Source: Imbricaverruca yamaguchii (lineage: Eukaryota > Arthropoda > Thecostraca > Neoverrucidae). From it: a stretch of 64,000 nucleotides of DNA. The notes beneath the pieces are model-generated. The model did not search any database, was not told the origin of the DNA, and saw only the letters and a list, made by a program, of their open reading frames with translations. This document shows, piece by piece, positions 10,833-23,220 of this stretch. The translations under genes and the position numbers were made by a program. Location: contig JAOTOL010001638.1 in NCBI GenBank assembly GCA_034440575.1, positions 3,271,001-3,335,000 of the forward strand, given 5' to 3'. Every line of letters begins with the position of its first letter. Within the stretch, counting starts at the first letter, position 1.

Positions 10833-12155
10833 TTAACACGCGCCCTGGAGGGCCTCTGAAAATTACGCGCACTGGAAGGGGCGGATTCCGAACCCCCTAA
10901 GTTCTCAGCTCGTGCTAAGGCTAGAGCAATGAAATTTGCAGGGTGGATGGGCACGATAGTTAACTCTATTGTGTGCAAATTTTGTGACTTTAGGTTAATA
11001 TCGTCAAAGTCAAACGAGGTCAAAATAGCATAATGTACTGGTTTTGCGCGGCTTGGCTTGTCATTGTTATGGATCGCTGTGATTGTGTTTAAAGGATCCA
11101 AAATTGGGATTAATGATATTTTGGACATTACTAATGATGTAATACATATGCCAGATCCGCCATTTGACCTTTGGTCACCAATATGGGAGCACTTTATCAG
11201 GTCATTACCTGCTCCAGTTACCGGAACCGGGCTTCCCACCTGACTGCTCCGTTGGGCGGCTCGGCACAATCGGCTTCGCAAAGAAAGGAGGGAAATACAT
11301 GAATAAAGTATAGAAACGCTTAGGCACACAATGACAAACAGTAGATTTCCGGATGTGCAGGGAGTAACATGCAAAGCGACATCAATCGCATGACACTCAT
11401 TTCCACTTCCGACAACATTCCATTTGACCAAGTTTGGTTCCATTAGCCTGTCATGATGACCTCGGCGATCTAACATGACTTTTAAATTATATAGCATAAC
11501 AACATGCATCAAACAAGTCGCTAGTGTTGTCAAGAACACTTCTCTTTTGCCAATATACGGGAAGCGCATCAGCGCAGATTTTTGTGGTCAGGCGCTGTGA
11601 TTTTTAAAAACTTTGACGGCCCATAACGTAAAAACTTGTCGGCCGATTTTCATTCGTCTTGCTTTAAGCAATGCGACTGCTATTTCTAAGCAGGTACGAA
11701 AAAATGGCGTATATCGGCCCGTATAATATGGTGCTGTGTACGACAAATCGGAGGGGTGGGCGGATTTCGCCCTCCACCCCTCCAGGGCGTGTTAGCTTGT
11801 CATGAACTTGACCTGACTTGACCTCGGTAACCTGACATGACTTTGAAGCAATGTAGCATAACAACATATATCAAACAAGTCGCTAGTGTTGCCAAGAACA
11901 CTTCCTTTTTGCCAATATACGGGAAGCGCATCAGCGGAGATATTTGTGGTCTGGCGCTGATAATTTTTTTTTACTTTACTGACCACTAACTCGGAAAAAA
12001 TTTCCGTCTACCTTCGTTGTTCTTCCTTTAAACAAAGTGCCGTTCATTTTTAAGCAGGTATACAAATAATTGCGTATATCGGTCGGTAAAATCGGAGTAA
12101 TCTACGAAAATCCGGAGGGGTGGGCGGATTTCGCCTCCCTCCAGTGCTCATGTTA
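10833..12155 (+). mobile_element. Family B element, copy B1 (1323 bp, TTAA-bounded)
   Basis: It starts TTAACACGCGCCCTGGAGGG at 10833 and ends in GTTAA at 12155. An internal copy of the right terminus (CCAGGGCGTGTTAG) lies near 11790, so the right half is a repeated subunit of about 365 bp. It matches B2 and B3 in length and structure. It carries spaced AGGTCA-like half-sites near 11000. The 260-codon minus-strand frame over 10787-11569 is a frame through this repeat and has no domain. Confidence 0.88.
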
Positions 12156-12309
12156 AATAGCAAACAGGTGGCGGAATTTGTATACAATCAAACTTTCTCG
12201 ACGCCGAAGTCCACGGATGCCGCTTTCAGCCTTTCGAGGGCGGTCGGTTTAAGAAAACCGCATAGAAGTGACCTCCGATATTTCCCGCAATTGCACCGGT
12301 ATTTTTAGC

Positions 12310-12605
12310 TGAACAATGACTTGTACGACAGCTACATTGAAACCTTGTGATTGTGTGCAATCATGTTTTATTTGGCTCAAATGCGCTAAGCACCGTCATT
12401 ATTTTGTTATAAAAGTGTTCGACAAACAACAGGCGATTTTATCTGCGTTCCCCGAACCGAACAGTGATGTTGGAAATACGGCACGTGTATCTGTGCCCGT
12501 TAAAGCTGTTGAAGTGTGTGTTGAATTCCGAATATTAGCTTTAAAAAAAAACAATTTCAGACCTTAGGGATGCACATGGGAAGGGTGGATCCAGCAATGA
12601 TCATT
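12310..12605. repeat. Repeat D copy 2
   Basis: Homologous to 10420-10680 (see repeat D copy 1); it is interrupted at its 3' side by a family C element starting near 12600. Confidence 0.55.
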
Positions 12606-12745
12606 GAGGAAAGGGAGAGGTGCCTTCGACAGAAAAGTTTCCTAAGTGGGGAGGGATACACTGGCTTACTGAAGGGGAACTTTCCAACCCAAAAGGAGTG
12701 CATTTTCCTCCTGGCCCTTCCCCAATGATAATTATTGGATCTGCC
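12595..12745. mobile_element. Short family C element with both termini
   Basis: The left end GGATCCAGCAATGATCATT at about 12588-12606 mirrors the right end AATGATAATTATTGGATC at about 12724-12741. This makes a compact non-autonomous DNA transposon of about 150 bp with terminal inverted repeats of about 20 bp. No clean target duplication is visible. Confidence 0.6.
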
Positions 12746-12759
12746 CTAGCCAAGTGCAA

Positions 12760-13980
12760 TTTTGGGCGCTTAAAATGCTGAAGTTCGATAGGGGACGTGC
12801 GCGGCCACGCTACTGGTGGCGTTTCGTTTGCACCTAGCGGCGGATGTTCGAACTTTAAGCATGCCACTGGGTCGCATGGTGGCCGCGGCTGCTAGATGCA
12901 AAATCCTGAAGATAATTGTAAAAAACAAAGAAAGTATGCTATCTAGAGATTTTACCCCACCTGTGATGGATACATTCATAATTTCTGTATCAGCTGGTAC
13001 TACTTAAACTCCAGTATAATGGTCGTTAGTAATCGTCAATTTTGTTCTAAGGTTGTCATGTCGGCGGAATTCCCTATAGCTTAAGCATGGGTAACGCCGG
13101 AAGCATGATGTGGTCGAATGTGAAATTGAATATTTTGATCAAAGGATGGTAGGAACTAAAAATGCCCCCCCCCCCCCTGGAACGCCTTCAGAATTGATCG
13201 CTCGTTTCAATGAAGGTATTCCTGATCAACTGACGCTGCCGCTATACATCGTCAAATTTGATTAAATATGAAGAAAAAAAACTCGCAACGATGTCTGCGA
13301 GGACAATGTCCATTTGGTGCAGATGATAATGGTGATGGTGCATGGGACTTTACTTATTTTTTATTCTTTCATGTGAAACAAACCTTGTCTTAAATGCATT
13401 ATTTACCAAGCAGCATCATATCGGTAATGCTAAAGTCACCACATGCGAAGGGAAATGTTTGTCTCTGCCTTCACCGCCAAGTGTGAGTACAGCCAGCCTG
13501 CTTTGAGTCGGACCGAGTGGTATACAAATTAATGACAATTATCATAATACTCATATCTGGATACGGTAGGACCTGAACAACATGTAAAAGTCCCTAAACC
13601 AAGATGGTTTTTGTTTTATTTTATCCCCCTTGGATGTGCCACTGCCATCGCCATTTCCACTGTCACTGAATCCATTGGCATCGGCAAGACGAGTAAACAT
13701 CATAGGTTTGGAAACAGGGGAGGAGTGGTATGGTCTCCCAATCCTCGTCTGAAAATGTGGAAGAAAATCTACTGTTCAGTCTCGGAATAATACGGACATG
13801 TGGATAGAATTTACCATAGCAATCATTCCAAAACGCTGTCGGGAAACTTGTTTGAAATCGGTGTGTACCATGCATGATCCATACTCAACAAAATAACATC
13901 CCCGCTCACGAAAACCACTCAGGTTGTTGCAAATGCTCCAGTTGATATCGTTCATTCTTTCCATCCTGCCACGCCACATG
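12760..13980. other. No recognisable feature (upstream of the 14.16-kb gene)
   Basis: Contains a short poly-C run near 13168 and a few minus-strand open frames of 67-70 codons at 13663-13979 with no recognisable content. Confidence 0.4.
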
Positions 13981-14106
13981 GATGCCGGTCAGGTAGTGGT
14001 GGCACCAGTGTCAACGAACGCCAGACAGTACCTCGCCACCCGAGCCGCCTGGCGGGGTCTGGGACCCAGCTGCCGCATGGCCGCCGACCGCGACCTTGAC
14101 GATTGC

Positions 14107-14113
14107 TATAAAA
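14107..14113 (+). promoter_or_regulatory. TATA box of the secreted-peptide gene
   Basis: TATAAAA lies about 50 bp upstream of the ATG at 14158. Transcription would then start near 14135, leaving a 5' leader of about 20-25 nt. Confidence 0.75.
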
Positions 14114-14157
14114 CCACGCCAACCGCACTCTCCTACACCTGAGTCGCCGTCGACATC

Positions 14158-14397
14158 ATGAAGCTGGCACTGTTTGCTACCCTTCTTCTGGCTTGTGTAC
14201 TGGCCGTGGCCGGCAGCTACGGCCATAACTACGCCTACTCGTATCCATACTACACCAGCCACTACTCCCATAGCTACCATTACCCATCCTACGGATACCC
14301 AAGCTACCCAAGCTACCACAGCTACCCAAGCTACTGGTACCCAAGCTACCGGTACCCAAGCTACCCGTACCCAAGCTACCAGGGCCATGGCTACTAG
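14158..14397 (+). CDS. Small secreted Tyr/Pro/Ser-rich protein
   Basis: A 79-codon frame. Residues 1-19 form a clear signal peptide (MKLALFATLLLACVLAVAG), so the product is predicted to be secreted. The mature chain of about 60 residues has 22 tyrosines and no cysteine. It consists mostly of Tyr-Pro-Ser-Tyr repeats separated by single His, Trp or Arg residues. Such chains occur in structural or extracellular proteins (cuticle, cement, silk, eggshell), where tyrosines can be cross-linked; antimicrobial peptides are another possibility. No family can be named. The ATG is the first one after a well-placed TATA box. The repeats (TACCCAAGCTAC) are imperfect at DNA level, suggesting expansion followed by divergence. 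A splice donor 63 nt after the stop joins a probable non-coding exon at 16939. Confidence 0.85.
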   Translation: MKLALFATLLLACVLAVAGSYGHNYAYSYPYYTSHYSHSYHYPSYGYPSYPSYHSYPSYWYPSYRYPSYPYPSYQGHGY

Positions 14398-14549
14398 TGC
14401 TATTGTGGCTGGCCGCCGCCAAACCCACGTATACTGCCCAGCAACATCGGAACAAACGGTGTGAGTATTTGAAGCGGTGGATGGCGTGATGTGGAATGGT
14501 GCCGTGTTATAGGCGAGTGCATGTCGAATAGGTGCGTATCTGCCACACG

Positions 14550-14555
14550 ATGTGA

Positions 14556-14626
<71 letters not shown>

Positions 14627-14642
14627 TGTGTGTGTGTGTGTA
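14550..14642. repeat. (TG)n microsatellite
   Basis: Almost uninterrupted TG dinucleotides with one TACG interruption, inside the presumed intron. Confidence 0.95.
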
Positions 14643-16539
14643 GATGTGTAGATGCGTATTGGGATGAGTCTGTGGGTCTCTGTGTGGGTCATTCTTAAGC
14701 TATTAGAGACACTGACATAATGCTATGGTAGTATCTAGTCCTGTGACTTTTACATGATTAATTCCTCGATTAATCACTATTATTCTCATCAGCTCGTATC
14801 GTCACCAAAATTTCCAACGTCGAGATATAATTTTGTAGACGTAGTAATGCAGATAGCTGTGGAGGTACCCAAATATGCGCATATTCCTCTCGTTTGAAAT
14901 TTGCGAATAAGTTAAAATGGAGCTAGTGTGTTGCGAATGGAGGAAGTAAAAATAATTATTTGAGTCAGCAATGAATTGGTCACTGGTTTTGCATGTGTGA
15001 CACCAGTTAGACGAATACAAACAACCTGGCTTGCCCAGATAAATGCAATTATTAGCTGGCCAACGTAGCTCGATTTCTTTTGACCGTTCCCTTTGCTTTG
15101 ACAAATTTGATACAACTTGGCCCTTTTACCTGAAATATGCGTGAAACAGATTTGAATTACATGGACACTTCGTGTGCATCATAGTGCTGCTTTGTGCCTG
15201 CTTCCCTGAACACTTCAAACGGTAATGCATATTTAGGACAATGCAAGGTAATTTCATGGAACAATAATATACTAAACAAATAGATAAAGAATCCACACGT
15301 ATGGATTTCGATGAAATATCTCATATAAAACGTTCAGTCTACTGAAGTGTCCAAAAATACTACACCATGTGCCTCACATGTATACCGATGTTTTGAATGG
15401 TGGTCATGGCACATTGGTCAGGATCAAGCCGGCTGGGTCATGACAGACCAATCAGTCTGCCACCCGTGTTTCGCTTGCCCAGAACTCCGTGCTGAAAAAT
15501 GAATAACGGCACCTTGAATGATGCATTGTCTTTTTATGAATTGCATTGTGTGCTATTTGCCCCTTTAAATTATTACAAGGGAGGGAATTCCAAAAACACG
15601 TACCTCCAATGAATGTTACTAATTGACTGGTTTAATGGAATTGATCAGGCTTTCAAAGGTGAACTTTCCTCGCGATATTTTAGAGTCAATGTCGATGAAA
15701 ATGTCTCGATCATTTCAATATTGCCATTGCAAAGACATAGGTAAGAAGTTATTAAATGGCTAGGGAAGCGTTAATTCCAAAGTATGATTCACTTGAAGTT
15801 ATTTTGAGGGTACATTTTCCAGAGGTATATTACTCGCCAGTTATCTTGCATGCTTCAGTTATGTGCATGTACTCCAATATTATGAAAGGTGAGGATCTCG
15901 TGACTTAAATGCTTCATCGGATGAGGCTAGGTGAAGCTATGATAAAATGTATACATAAACAGCATGGAGACACTTCACATATCAGAACACAAAGACAGAT
16001 TACAGTGCGGTGGTGATTTCTTGATCGCTACGTTTCTATCCATAGAGAAAGTTTGCTAAAATCGCTGCCAATGGCGCTTCATTGACTGAGGTTTGGTCAC
16101 AGTTGCTTTTCATGTAGATATAAATGTTTTTCTACACTAATGAGTGTTCTATAAGCTGCTGCCACCCGCTCATAGTTTTCCATGGGCTTACGCGAAGGGA
16201 GAATATCGTTAAATGAAGTAGTCTTGTTGCTTATGCTGTACACGGGGCAACGTCAAGCAAGCATTTTTCACTGGCTTAATTCGAAACTAACATAAAGTAT
16301 AGAACCTTGAACGCTCGAACTATTGGTAAGACAAGTAATCAGACACTATTTCATAGCCGATCTTTAATCAAACTTGAGTTGCTGAATATGGCTGACATCA
16401 TAAAGAATCCAAAATGATTTTGAGTCCGTCCTGTTCTAGATCTTTCTGTTCACGGTGCATAAACAAATGAGATACATGGACCAATGCACATCAAAACCAC
16501 GCAAACACATCATACACACAAAAATATATATTTATATAT

Positions 16540-16622
16540 ATGTTTGTGTGTGTGTGCGTGTGTGTGTGTGTGTTTGTGTGTGTGGGTGTGTATGTGTGCG
16601 CTTGTGTGTATATACATCCTTG

Positions 16623-16690
<68 letters not shown>
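16540..16690. repeat. Compound (TG)n-(TA)n microsatellite
   Basis: Imperfect (TG)n to about 16612, then an essentially perfect (TA)n over 16624-16687. Overlapping open frames in several phases read as Tyr/Ile or Cys/Val alternations and are artefacts. Confidence 0.95.
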
Positions 16691-16693
<3 letters not shown>

Positions 16694-16938
16694 TGCATCT
16701 GTACGTGCACTGATATGTATCGATGCATGCGTATGCATACAAGCCTCATATATCTCGTTGTATGTGAATGTAGGCTGAAGTGAACTGAAGTGAAGTGACA
16801 CATCATTCCTTATTCTCTGTGTTTCTGTATACAACTCATTAAATGACATAGTTTGAGAACAAAATTGTACGTGCCAAACCCACGTGTATTTATTGCACTA
16901 GTGACACTGGTCCATCATTAAATTTTATTTCTTTACAG

Positions 16939-17095
16939 GTGAAGTCTATTTTAAGGAAGAGCCGGAACTTCAGCAGCGGATAATCAAAGTACAGTTATGG
17001 CAACATGGACAGTGAAGCATACATGGAATCATGGACGCTGTATTCAAGCTGTATTAGCTGTATTCCAGTCTAATAAACATTCTTAAAACGAAGCG
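16939..17095 (+). other. Probable 3' terminal non-coding exon with poly(A) signal
   Basis: Starts after the acceptor at 16938 and carries AATAAA at 17072-17077, with cleavage expected about 15-20 nt later. It has no open frame continuing from the CDS, so it would be pure 3' UTR. Confidence 0.5.
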
Positions 17096-17134
17096 AACTT
17101 ATATATATCATGGGTTGATTCGACAATGATGGGG

Positions 17135-17180
17135 CACACACACAAACACAAACACACGCACACACTCATACACACACAAA
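17135..17180. repeat. (AC)n microsatellite
   Basis: Imperfect AC dinucleotides directly downstream of the presumed poly(A) site. Confidence 0.85.
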
Positions 17181-17860
17181 CTTGGGTGCAACCATTGGGG
17201 GGGGGGGACATGTCCCACAATGTCTGAAACGTGGCGATTTGTCCACCTCAATTTTTCCCATGTCCCCCAACCCTCAGCTACTTGAGTATCATCGTCGCAA
17301 AGTTCTACATGATAATTTTTAAAATGAAATAATACATATATATACAAGTGAATCACCAAAAATACTAAAAGCCGATCTAGTCAATCAACGGGATTCACAG
17401 GCTGTCGTCACAAAATATCCGAATGGCAAATCAACAAACCTCAAAATTTCTCTTTGCAGTCAATTCTTGAATAACACGAACGAAACTTGACCATCTTCTG
17501 CTTTCGCTTGGGTGGAAAATTGTGATATGCTAGGCATGCGATAATTTGCATTATCGAGGAGATTTATACGTCTTAGACTGCATTACCCTGCCCATATATT
17601 GATGTATCTTGAAAAAACGTGCCTGTTGGTGTACTTGGGTACCTTGAAAACTATCGAGGGAAGTCATGGGCAGCCTTAAACACGTACATCAAGTTAACGC
17701 CGTATTCGTATTCGTATTCGGCGACGAGTTCGACAGGGGCGTATTTGTATTGACATCGGAATTCAGCGACGGGTTTATGATCGTTCGAATCAATTACCAC
17801 AAATACTTCTGCCTGTACTGAACACGCTAGAAGGAACTACAGAGGTCTCATATTACCACT
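17181..17860. other. No recognisable feature
   Basis: Includes a G run near 17199 and a short (ATTCGT)n tract near 17700; otherwise nothing seen. Confidence 0.4.
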
Positions 17861-18686
17861 TTAACCAGCGCCGTCTCTCCGGTCAGAACCTTGCAACACG
17901 TATCGGTGGGGGGGGGGCGGAGAGTAGCCCCCTCTAAAATCCAAACTAAGCGTCGCACGAAAACGAAAGAAGTGCCATCGGAAAGCGGTCGACGAGTAGG
18001 ATCTGGATCCACCCCCCCCAAAAAATCCCCCCAAAGGTGACGTCACTTGGGGGCTAGAATCACACGAATTTTCACGACTTACATTATGTTTGTGGCTCTG
18101 GGGAGGTCATTTTGGCGGATATTTGAGCAAGAAAGGAATCAGAAAAGGACAGCCAAACCAACCAGGGCCATACAATTCTTTGGCCCCAAAAACACTTTTC
18201 TTCTTAAATTTCAAAATTTTGAGTTTTCAAGTTTTCTTTAATTTTCCTTTTGTAATGGGTAGAGTAGACCGAGAAACGTTGTTGGAAGTCAACTTGCCCT
18301 CATAAAAATAATTACTTTAGCCAGAAGCTTTGATTTGCAAGAAGCAAATATTAAAAATTTATGTCTAGTCAAAAACGGAAAAAGTGAAAAATTCCTCTCG
18401 TACGTTTTGCTGCACCCCTAAAGATAAGAAAACGCCGAAAGTTTCATTAAAATATATATCCGTTAAGGCGTGACAACTTGTTCAACGTTTTTGGAGGTGA
18501 CCTCACTTCATATTGACTAACTCGTTGACCCTAGATGACCTGATTTCAAAATTTGGAAAAACATGCCAAATTGATGTGGCAAAAGGTATTTCAAATTTTG
18601 GCACGCTACCGCGCGCCGTTCGTTCCCTATCTGCCAAAAACATGAGGAGGCGGTCGAAGACACCACCCCGAGATGGGACAGGTTAA
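17861..18686 (-). mobile_element. Family A element, copy A3 (826 bp)
   Basis: Reverse-oriented, bounded by TTAA on both sides (17861-17864 and 18683-18686). The left end reads TTAACCAGCGCCGTCT and the right end GAGATGGGACAGGTTAA. TGACGTCA is kept at 18038-18045. No coding capacity. Confidence 0.9.
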
Positions 18687-18699
18687 CGGTCAAGTTCAA

Positions 18700-20240
18700 C
18701 GCATACAGGGTTCTTCGGTCGTCTCCCGTTTTTTATTCACCAACACCTGCCCAAATCTGATGTCAAGCAATAGCCTATGGTAAACCATCGTGCAAAATTT
18801 CAAATCGGTACATGCCAAGGTGAAACTTCTAAGTCAAAGTTAGCTCGATTCATTAGATGGCGATATTGAAGCGACATCGACCGAACGCGAAATTTGGTTG
18901 CATTCGCCTCAATTTCTATCAAATGAGCTTCATTCAACGTGTCCTGCTATGCAGGATGATAAAGCTAAGTAATCCATTTTTCTTTAAACGACAAAGGCCA
19001 AGCTGATCCTTACATAGCCTATTTTTCCGTTTTCCTTCAAACCGATCCAAATCTGGTATCAAGCAATAATCAATTGTGAACGCTCGACTAACATTTCAAA
19101 CCGGGACCGGTCAAGGGCAAAGGTTTGACTGAGTTCTTCGATGTTCTCGCGTTTCGTCGATATAGCTTCAATGTTGTGTCGTTCGTGTTGTTTTACTGTG
19201 CAGCATTAGAAAGATAAAATTTAGAAATTCTCTTGACGGATGAAAATGCAAATCGATTTGCCCGGTCGCCTCACCTTTTTGTTGTGGCTTTCGCCCGAGC
19301 CTGCACGGATCCACTATCAAGAGACACCCCATGGCGAGTCCTCGAGTAAAATTTGTAAACCGGGATATGTCAAGGTCAAACCTGAAGGTCAATGGCTAGT
19401 GTGAATTTTTCTAAGTCCTTGCGATTCGTCGCCATGGGTTTAATTTGCACCAAGTGGGTGTCACCCGACGTGGCTTGTGCCGTATTATAATGCTACCAAA
19501 TACAACCAATTTCTAAGGTCAAAGGTCCAACCGACTTTTTTGTAGCGTCCTATTTTTTCTTCGCCTTAACCTACCTACTTCTGGCACCATGCAATAGTCC
19601 GTCGTCAACCTCAAGTAACATTTCAAAACGGGACATGCTGATGCCAGATCACAAGACCGAAGGTAAGCCTAAATGGTTCGAAGTCCTCGCGCCTCGTCGC
19701 CATGTCTTCGATTTTCATCAAATGGAGTTCATTCGACGTGCCGTGTCGTGCTCTATCAAAATGTTCAGAAACCACATTAATTAATTTCAAAGTCAAAGGT
19801 CGAACTCATTTCTTCGGTCGCCCCAAGTTTCTTCATTTCCTCCCAAAGCTTCCCATGCTTGGTATCAAGAGATAGCCCGTGGGTAACTTTGGAATATAAT
19901 TTCAGCCCGGGACTTGTCAGATCAAGCCTCATGGTCAAATATTAGTATATTTTTCAGAGTCCTCGCGTTTCGTGGCTATGACTTCAATTTGCATTATCTA
20001 GGTGTCATTCGACGTGGCTTGCCGTACGGTATCAGAATGTTGATATATCGAAATATTGTTAAAGGTGTCGAAGGTCCGGCGTGCTTACAATGGTTGATTG
20101 TAATAGGAATAGGAGGGTCAAATCTATTTTGTTTGCAGTCTTTGTCATAGCAGGCACTCGTATCGTATGTGACTAGGGGCTACCCAAGAAATCCGTCATA
20201 ACCTGCTCGGACGGTGCTCTCATCGCTGGTTTTTTATTTA
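18700..20240 (+). repeat. Family F array, about 271-bp diverged tandem units
   Basis: The block (T/C)CGTCG-CAT-G----CAATTT followed by a TTCGACGTGGC-like motif recurs at about 19149, 19421, 19689 and 19963, a spacing of 268-274 bp. A more diverged unit precedes these near 18865. Units contain GGGACATGTCAAGGTCAAA-like blocks. An inverted partner lies at 23400-24240. Confidence 0.75.
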
Positions 20241-20404
20241 CGCTGTCACATTGCTGCACCGGACATATAAGATATACAACTTTTTCAGTTTGTTCACTTT
20301 CCTTTTCATGCTTCAACGGAGGTTGTCAACTTTGCAAGACAAACCGCACGCGATTGCGCACAATTTTACACCTAGCATGAATTCACAACCGTGATAGAGC
20401 AAGG

Positions 20405-20735
20405 TATCAGGGGTAGATCCAGGAATTGTCATCTGGGCACCTGTCTGGAGCGGCGCCATTTCTTTGGAGCGACGCGACTGTGAAAGCACCTAAAGTGGCG
20501 CCAGTGGCTGCAAAATTCGAGGTGGCGGGTTGCACTTGGCCCTTCCCCATGGGGCGTCGTTCTTTCCAGGGGGTGCCTTTTTTATTTCATAGAGGTGCCC
20601 CAGAGTGAAAAATTCGAGCGGGTACAGTGGAACCTTTCCAGAGGGAGGTGTTTTCCCGGCCTGAGGGACGTCACCTTCCACATGGGGGGGGGGGGGTACA
20701 TGTTCTTAGTTCCAGACCGTTTAACCTCCCTGGTT
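20405..20735. repeat. Family C fragment
   Basis: Starts with the typical terminus GTAGATCCAGGAATTGTCAT (20415-20434) and continues with the G/C-rich family C body, ending at a poly-G run near 20690. The opposite terminus is not recognisable. Confidence 0.65.
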
Positions 20736-21075
20736 GTCATTGCATCGAAATGTGTCCCCGTCAAACAGGAAAACATGGGAAAGGAAATTGCATGTTCATA
20801 TTTGCATCCATAAAACCATCGTTCAATATGTCATGTTTGTCCTACTACAAGAGGGCAACGTTTACCATATCGACATCATTGCTCTATGGTGATCGTGAAA
20901 TCGGGTCCAACATGTACGGCATAATACTAGGCATTTATAGGTAGCGATAAGTAGTGAAACATGCCAATTTTCGTGGAACATTTGGTCCCCAAAATATCAT
21001 TTTTAACAATGGTAAATCTGCAAAACGTGAAATAAACTTAACATTGAATTAAAGTGTCTAAAATGGCATCGAAAA
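20736..21075. other. No recognisable feature
   Basis: AT-rich sequence, nothing seen. Confidence 0.4.
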
Positions 21076-21084
21076 AGAAGTGGC

Positions 21085-21260
21085 TGAAATCGAAGGATTT
21101 CTTTTTCGCGGGCGCGGGGATGGGGAGGGGATAATAGGCGGGGCTAGGCCCCCCTATCCCTTCAAACTTACCGCGTGCCGGGTTTGTGCCCTTCCCCACC
21201 CCAATTTCGAATCCGTGGTTACACCCATGCTCACAAATACACACACACATACACAAATGC
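21085..21260. repeat. Possible family C-like fragment with short (AC)n
   Basis: GGGGCTAGGCCCCCCTATCC-type blocks resemble other C fragments. A short (CACA)n lies at about 21238-21252. Confidence 0.35.
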
Positions 21261-21499
21261 CTACCTTGAATATCGAGGACTGTTGCCTGGTGGTCATTTG
21301 CAAGGACACCCGATGGTTCCCCAAAAGTTTCTACCGGTGATAGTGCAACATCTGCCGCGTAAGATAGGGTTTCGAATTTGGAGGAAACATCCAATTGCTT
21401 ACTCCCAGATAACAATGGAATGTCGAGTGTAATGTGATAATTCAAGAAGACTGAGTGTGGGTGTCCTCGAATGTATACCATGCATGTTTGTCTTGGACA

Positions 21500-22035
21500 T
21501 AGAATATAGACCTTAGATGCAAGAGGATGTCCTTAAGGTGGGCACAGAAGCACCAAACAAATAGCAGATCCCAAGAGGCAAGCGGAAAGAACTTGTGGGA
21601 AAGAAGGTCTCAAGGAGAAAAACTTTAAGAAACAAAAAAGAAAATATCTCAAATGCTGGCAAGGAGATCCCCAAGAGGAAGAGGGCCTCTCGATTTGCCA
21701 GAGGAAGCCAATGGTAAATGGGACAAGATCTCGGTGCGCGAGGGGACTCCCTAAGACGGTTGGTAGGCACCAAGGTTATAAGATACGGCTCCCAATAGGG
21801 GCAGGAGACAACATAATCTCAAGTTGATAAAAAATCAGATCAGGTTCATAAAATATTGCAGATAGAGATGGGAGAGGACTCACCAGGACATGAGAGGAGG
21901 CCCACCAGGACGAAGTGGATGCCACCGAGACGAGTAAGGAGCCACCCAGGTTTCACGAGGAGGATCCTGAGGGATGGCGGGAGGTCCCTAATAATTGGCC
22001 AGGATCAAAACGCATCAAGGTGGTGCCTGTCGCTG
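21500..22035. repeat. Degenerate purine-rich array, short irregular units
   Basis: Made of poorly conserved units of about 25-30 bp built on GAGG-CCC-CAAGA-GAG. The same kind of unit fills 58190-59918 and 61329-61480. Not coding; the open frames across it are short and compositionally biased. Confidence 0.6.
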
Positions 22036-22339
22036 TAGTAAATCCAAGCTCATCATAACGCTGTTCATGATGCAATTCTCCGCTCGGTCCGGTACCAAGC
22101 CGAGATGAGGAGACGCTAGTAAGATTAAAAATTGGATGCTGAGGAAATATAAAATGGCGTTCAGCTAGATATAAATGACTTTTTCAGGTTTAAGTAGGTG
22201 AAATAAACACATATCTAACATTATTGTCAATTATCCTGTGAGAAACACAAATTTATATCCGAAAAAAACCTCAACTAAAACTACATCCGCCTTCTTGCCA
22301 CATGCGTGGAAGCTTTCCGGCGATGTGTCGTAGGCTCCA
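22036..22339. other. No recognisable feature
   Basis: Nothing seen. Confidence 0.4.
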
Positions 22340-23065
22340 CTATCGCATTATTCACCATTGGGTTTAGCATTGAGGCCAATGGGTGCGAAATGACCTGCCC
22401 CTGTGATTTCTCTGATTTTTGATATGCCAGCAACCACACCTCCCACAATAGCATTTCCGAGGAAGTTTCCCGGGTGCATCAATGTTGTCACGCAATAAAT
22501 TGGGGTGAGATCATTCACCAAAATCCAGATCTGAGCGAATGCGGTCATGCTTCATCTCAAATGACTTCCAGTGTTAAGCTGAATTCAAAATTACCCTTCG
22601 TGAACTTAGACGTTGCCAACTTGTTCAGTTGCATACTCTTGGATTCTGTTTTTGACGCATTGCATTGATGGGTGCAATATGACCGGGCCCTGCGATTTCT
22701 CTGATTTTTGGCATGCCAGCAACTACACCTCTGACACTTGCATTTCCGAGGAAATTTCCCGGGTGCATCAGTATCGTCACCCAATAACTTGGGGTGAGAA
22801 CATATACAAAAATGCAGATCTGAGCGAATGCGGTCTTCCTTCATATCAAATCACTTCCAGTGTCAAGCTGAACTGAAAACTACCCTTCCTCAAATTATAC
22901 ATTGTCAACTTTATCAGTTTCATACTTATGGATTCGGTTTTTGACGTACTGCATGACTCGCCGTAGGTTTAAGCATGGAGGCCAATGGGTACGATATGAC
23001 CGGCCCCATGCGATTTCTCTGATTTTTGGTATGACAGGAACTACGCCTACGGCACTTGCATTTCC
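22340..23065 (+). repeat. Family E array, about 300-bp tandem units (three copies)
   Basis: GATTTCTCTGATTTTTG recurs at 22405, 22694 and 23012 (spacing 289 and 318 bp), each followed by TTTCCGAGGAA-TTTCCC. Units also share CAGATCTGAGCGAATGCGGT. An inverted partner lies at 25195-25830. Confidence 0.8.
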
Positions 23066-23220
23066 GAGGAAATTTCCCTGGAGCAACCCGCCCGTCGAAA
23101 TTTTCAGCCAGAGGCGCCCCTTCAGTCGCTTTCACAGTGTGTCGCTCCAAAGAAATCGCACCCATCCAGGTGCGCACCCAAGGTTACATGGCAATTTCTG
23201 GGTTCTACACCTGACTTCAA
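23066..23220. repeat. Family C fragment
   Basis: Body blocks AGCCAGAGGCGCCCCTTCAG and a reverse-oriented terminus ending near 23213 (CAATTTCTGGGTTCTACACC). Confidence 0.6.

Larger units (their letters stand above)
14461..16938 (+). other. Probable intron in the 3' UTR of the secreted-peptide gene
   Basis: Begins GTGAGT at 14461 and ends TTTATTTCTTTACAG at 16938. The 2.48-kb interval is AT-rich with several microsatellites and no other gene. The donor and pyrimidine-rich acceptor are both good, and an exon with an AATAAA follows. An alternative is that the mRNA ends before 14461 and 16939 belongs to something else. Confidence 0.55.

Noticed and set aside
10787..11569. 260-codon minus-strand frame
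   Set aside because: Lies within transposon B1; homologous copies B2 and B3 do not keep the frame open over the same length.
16455..16849. Tyr/Ile- and Cys/Val-alternating open frames
   Set aside because: Translations of (TG)n and (TA)n microsatellites.
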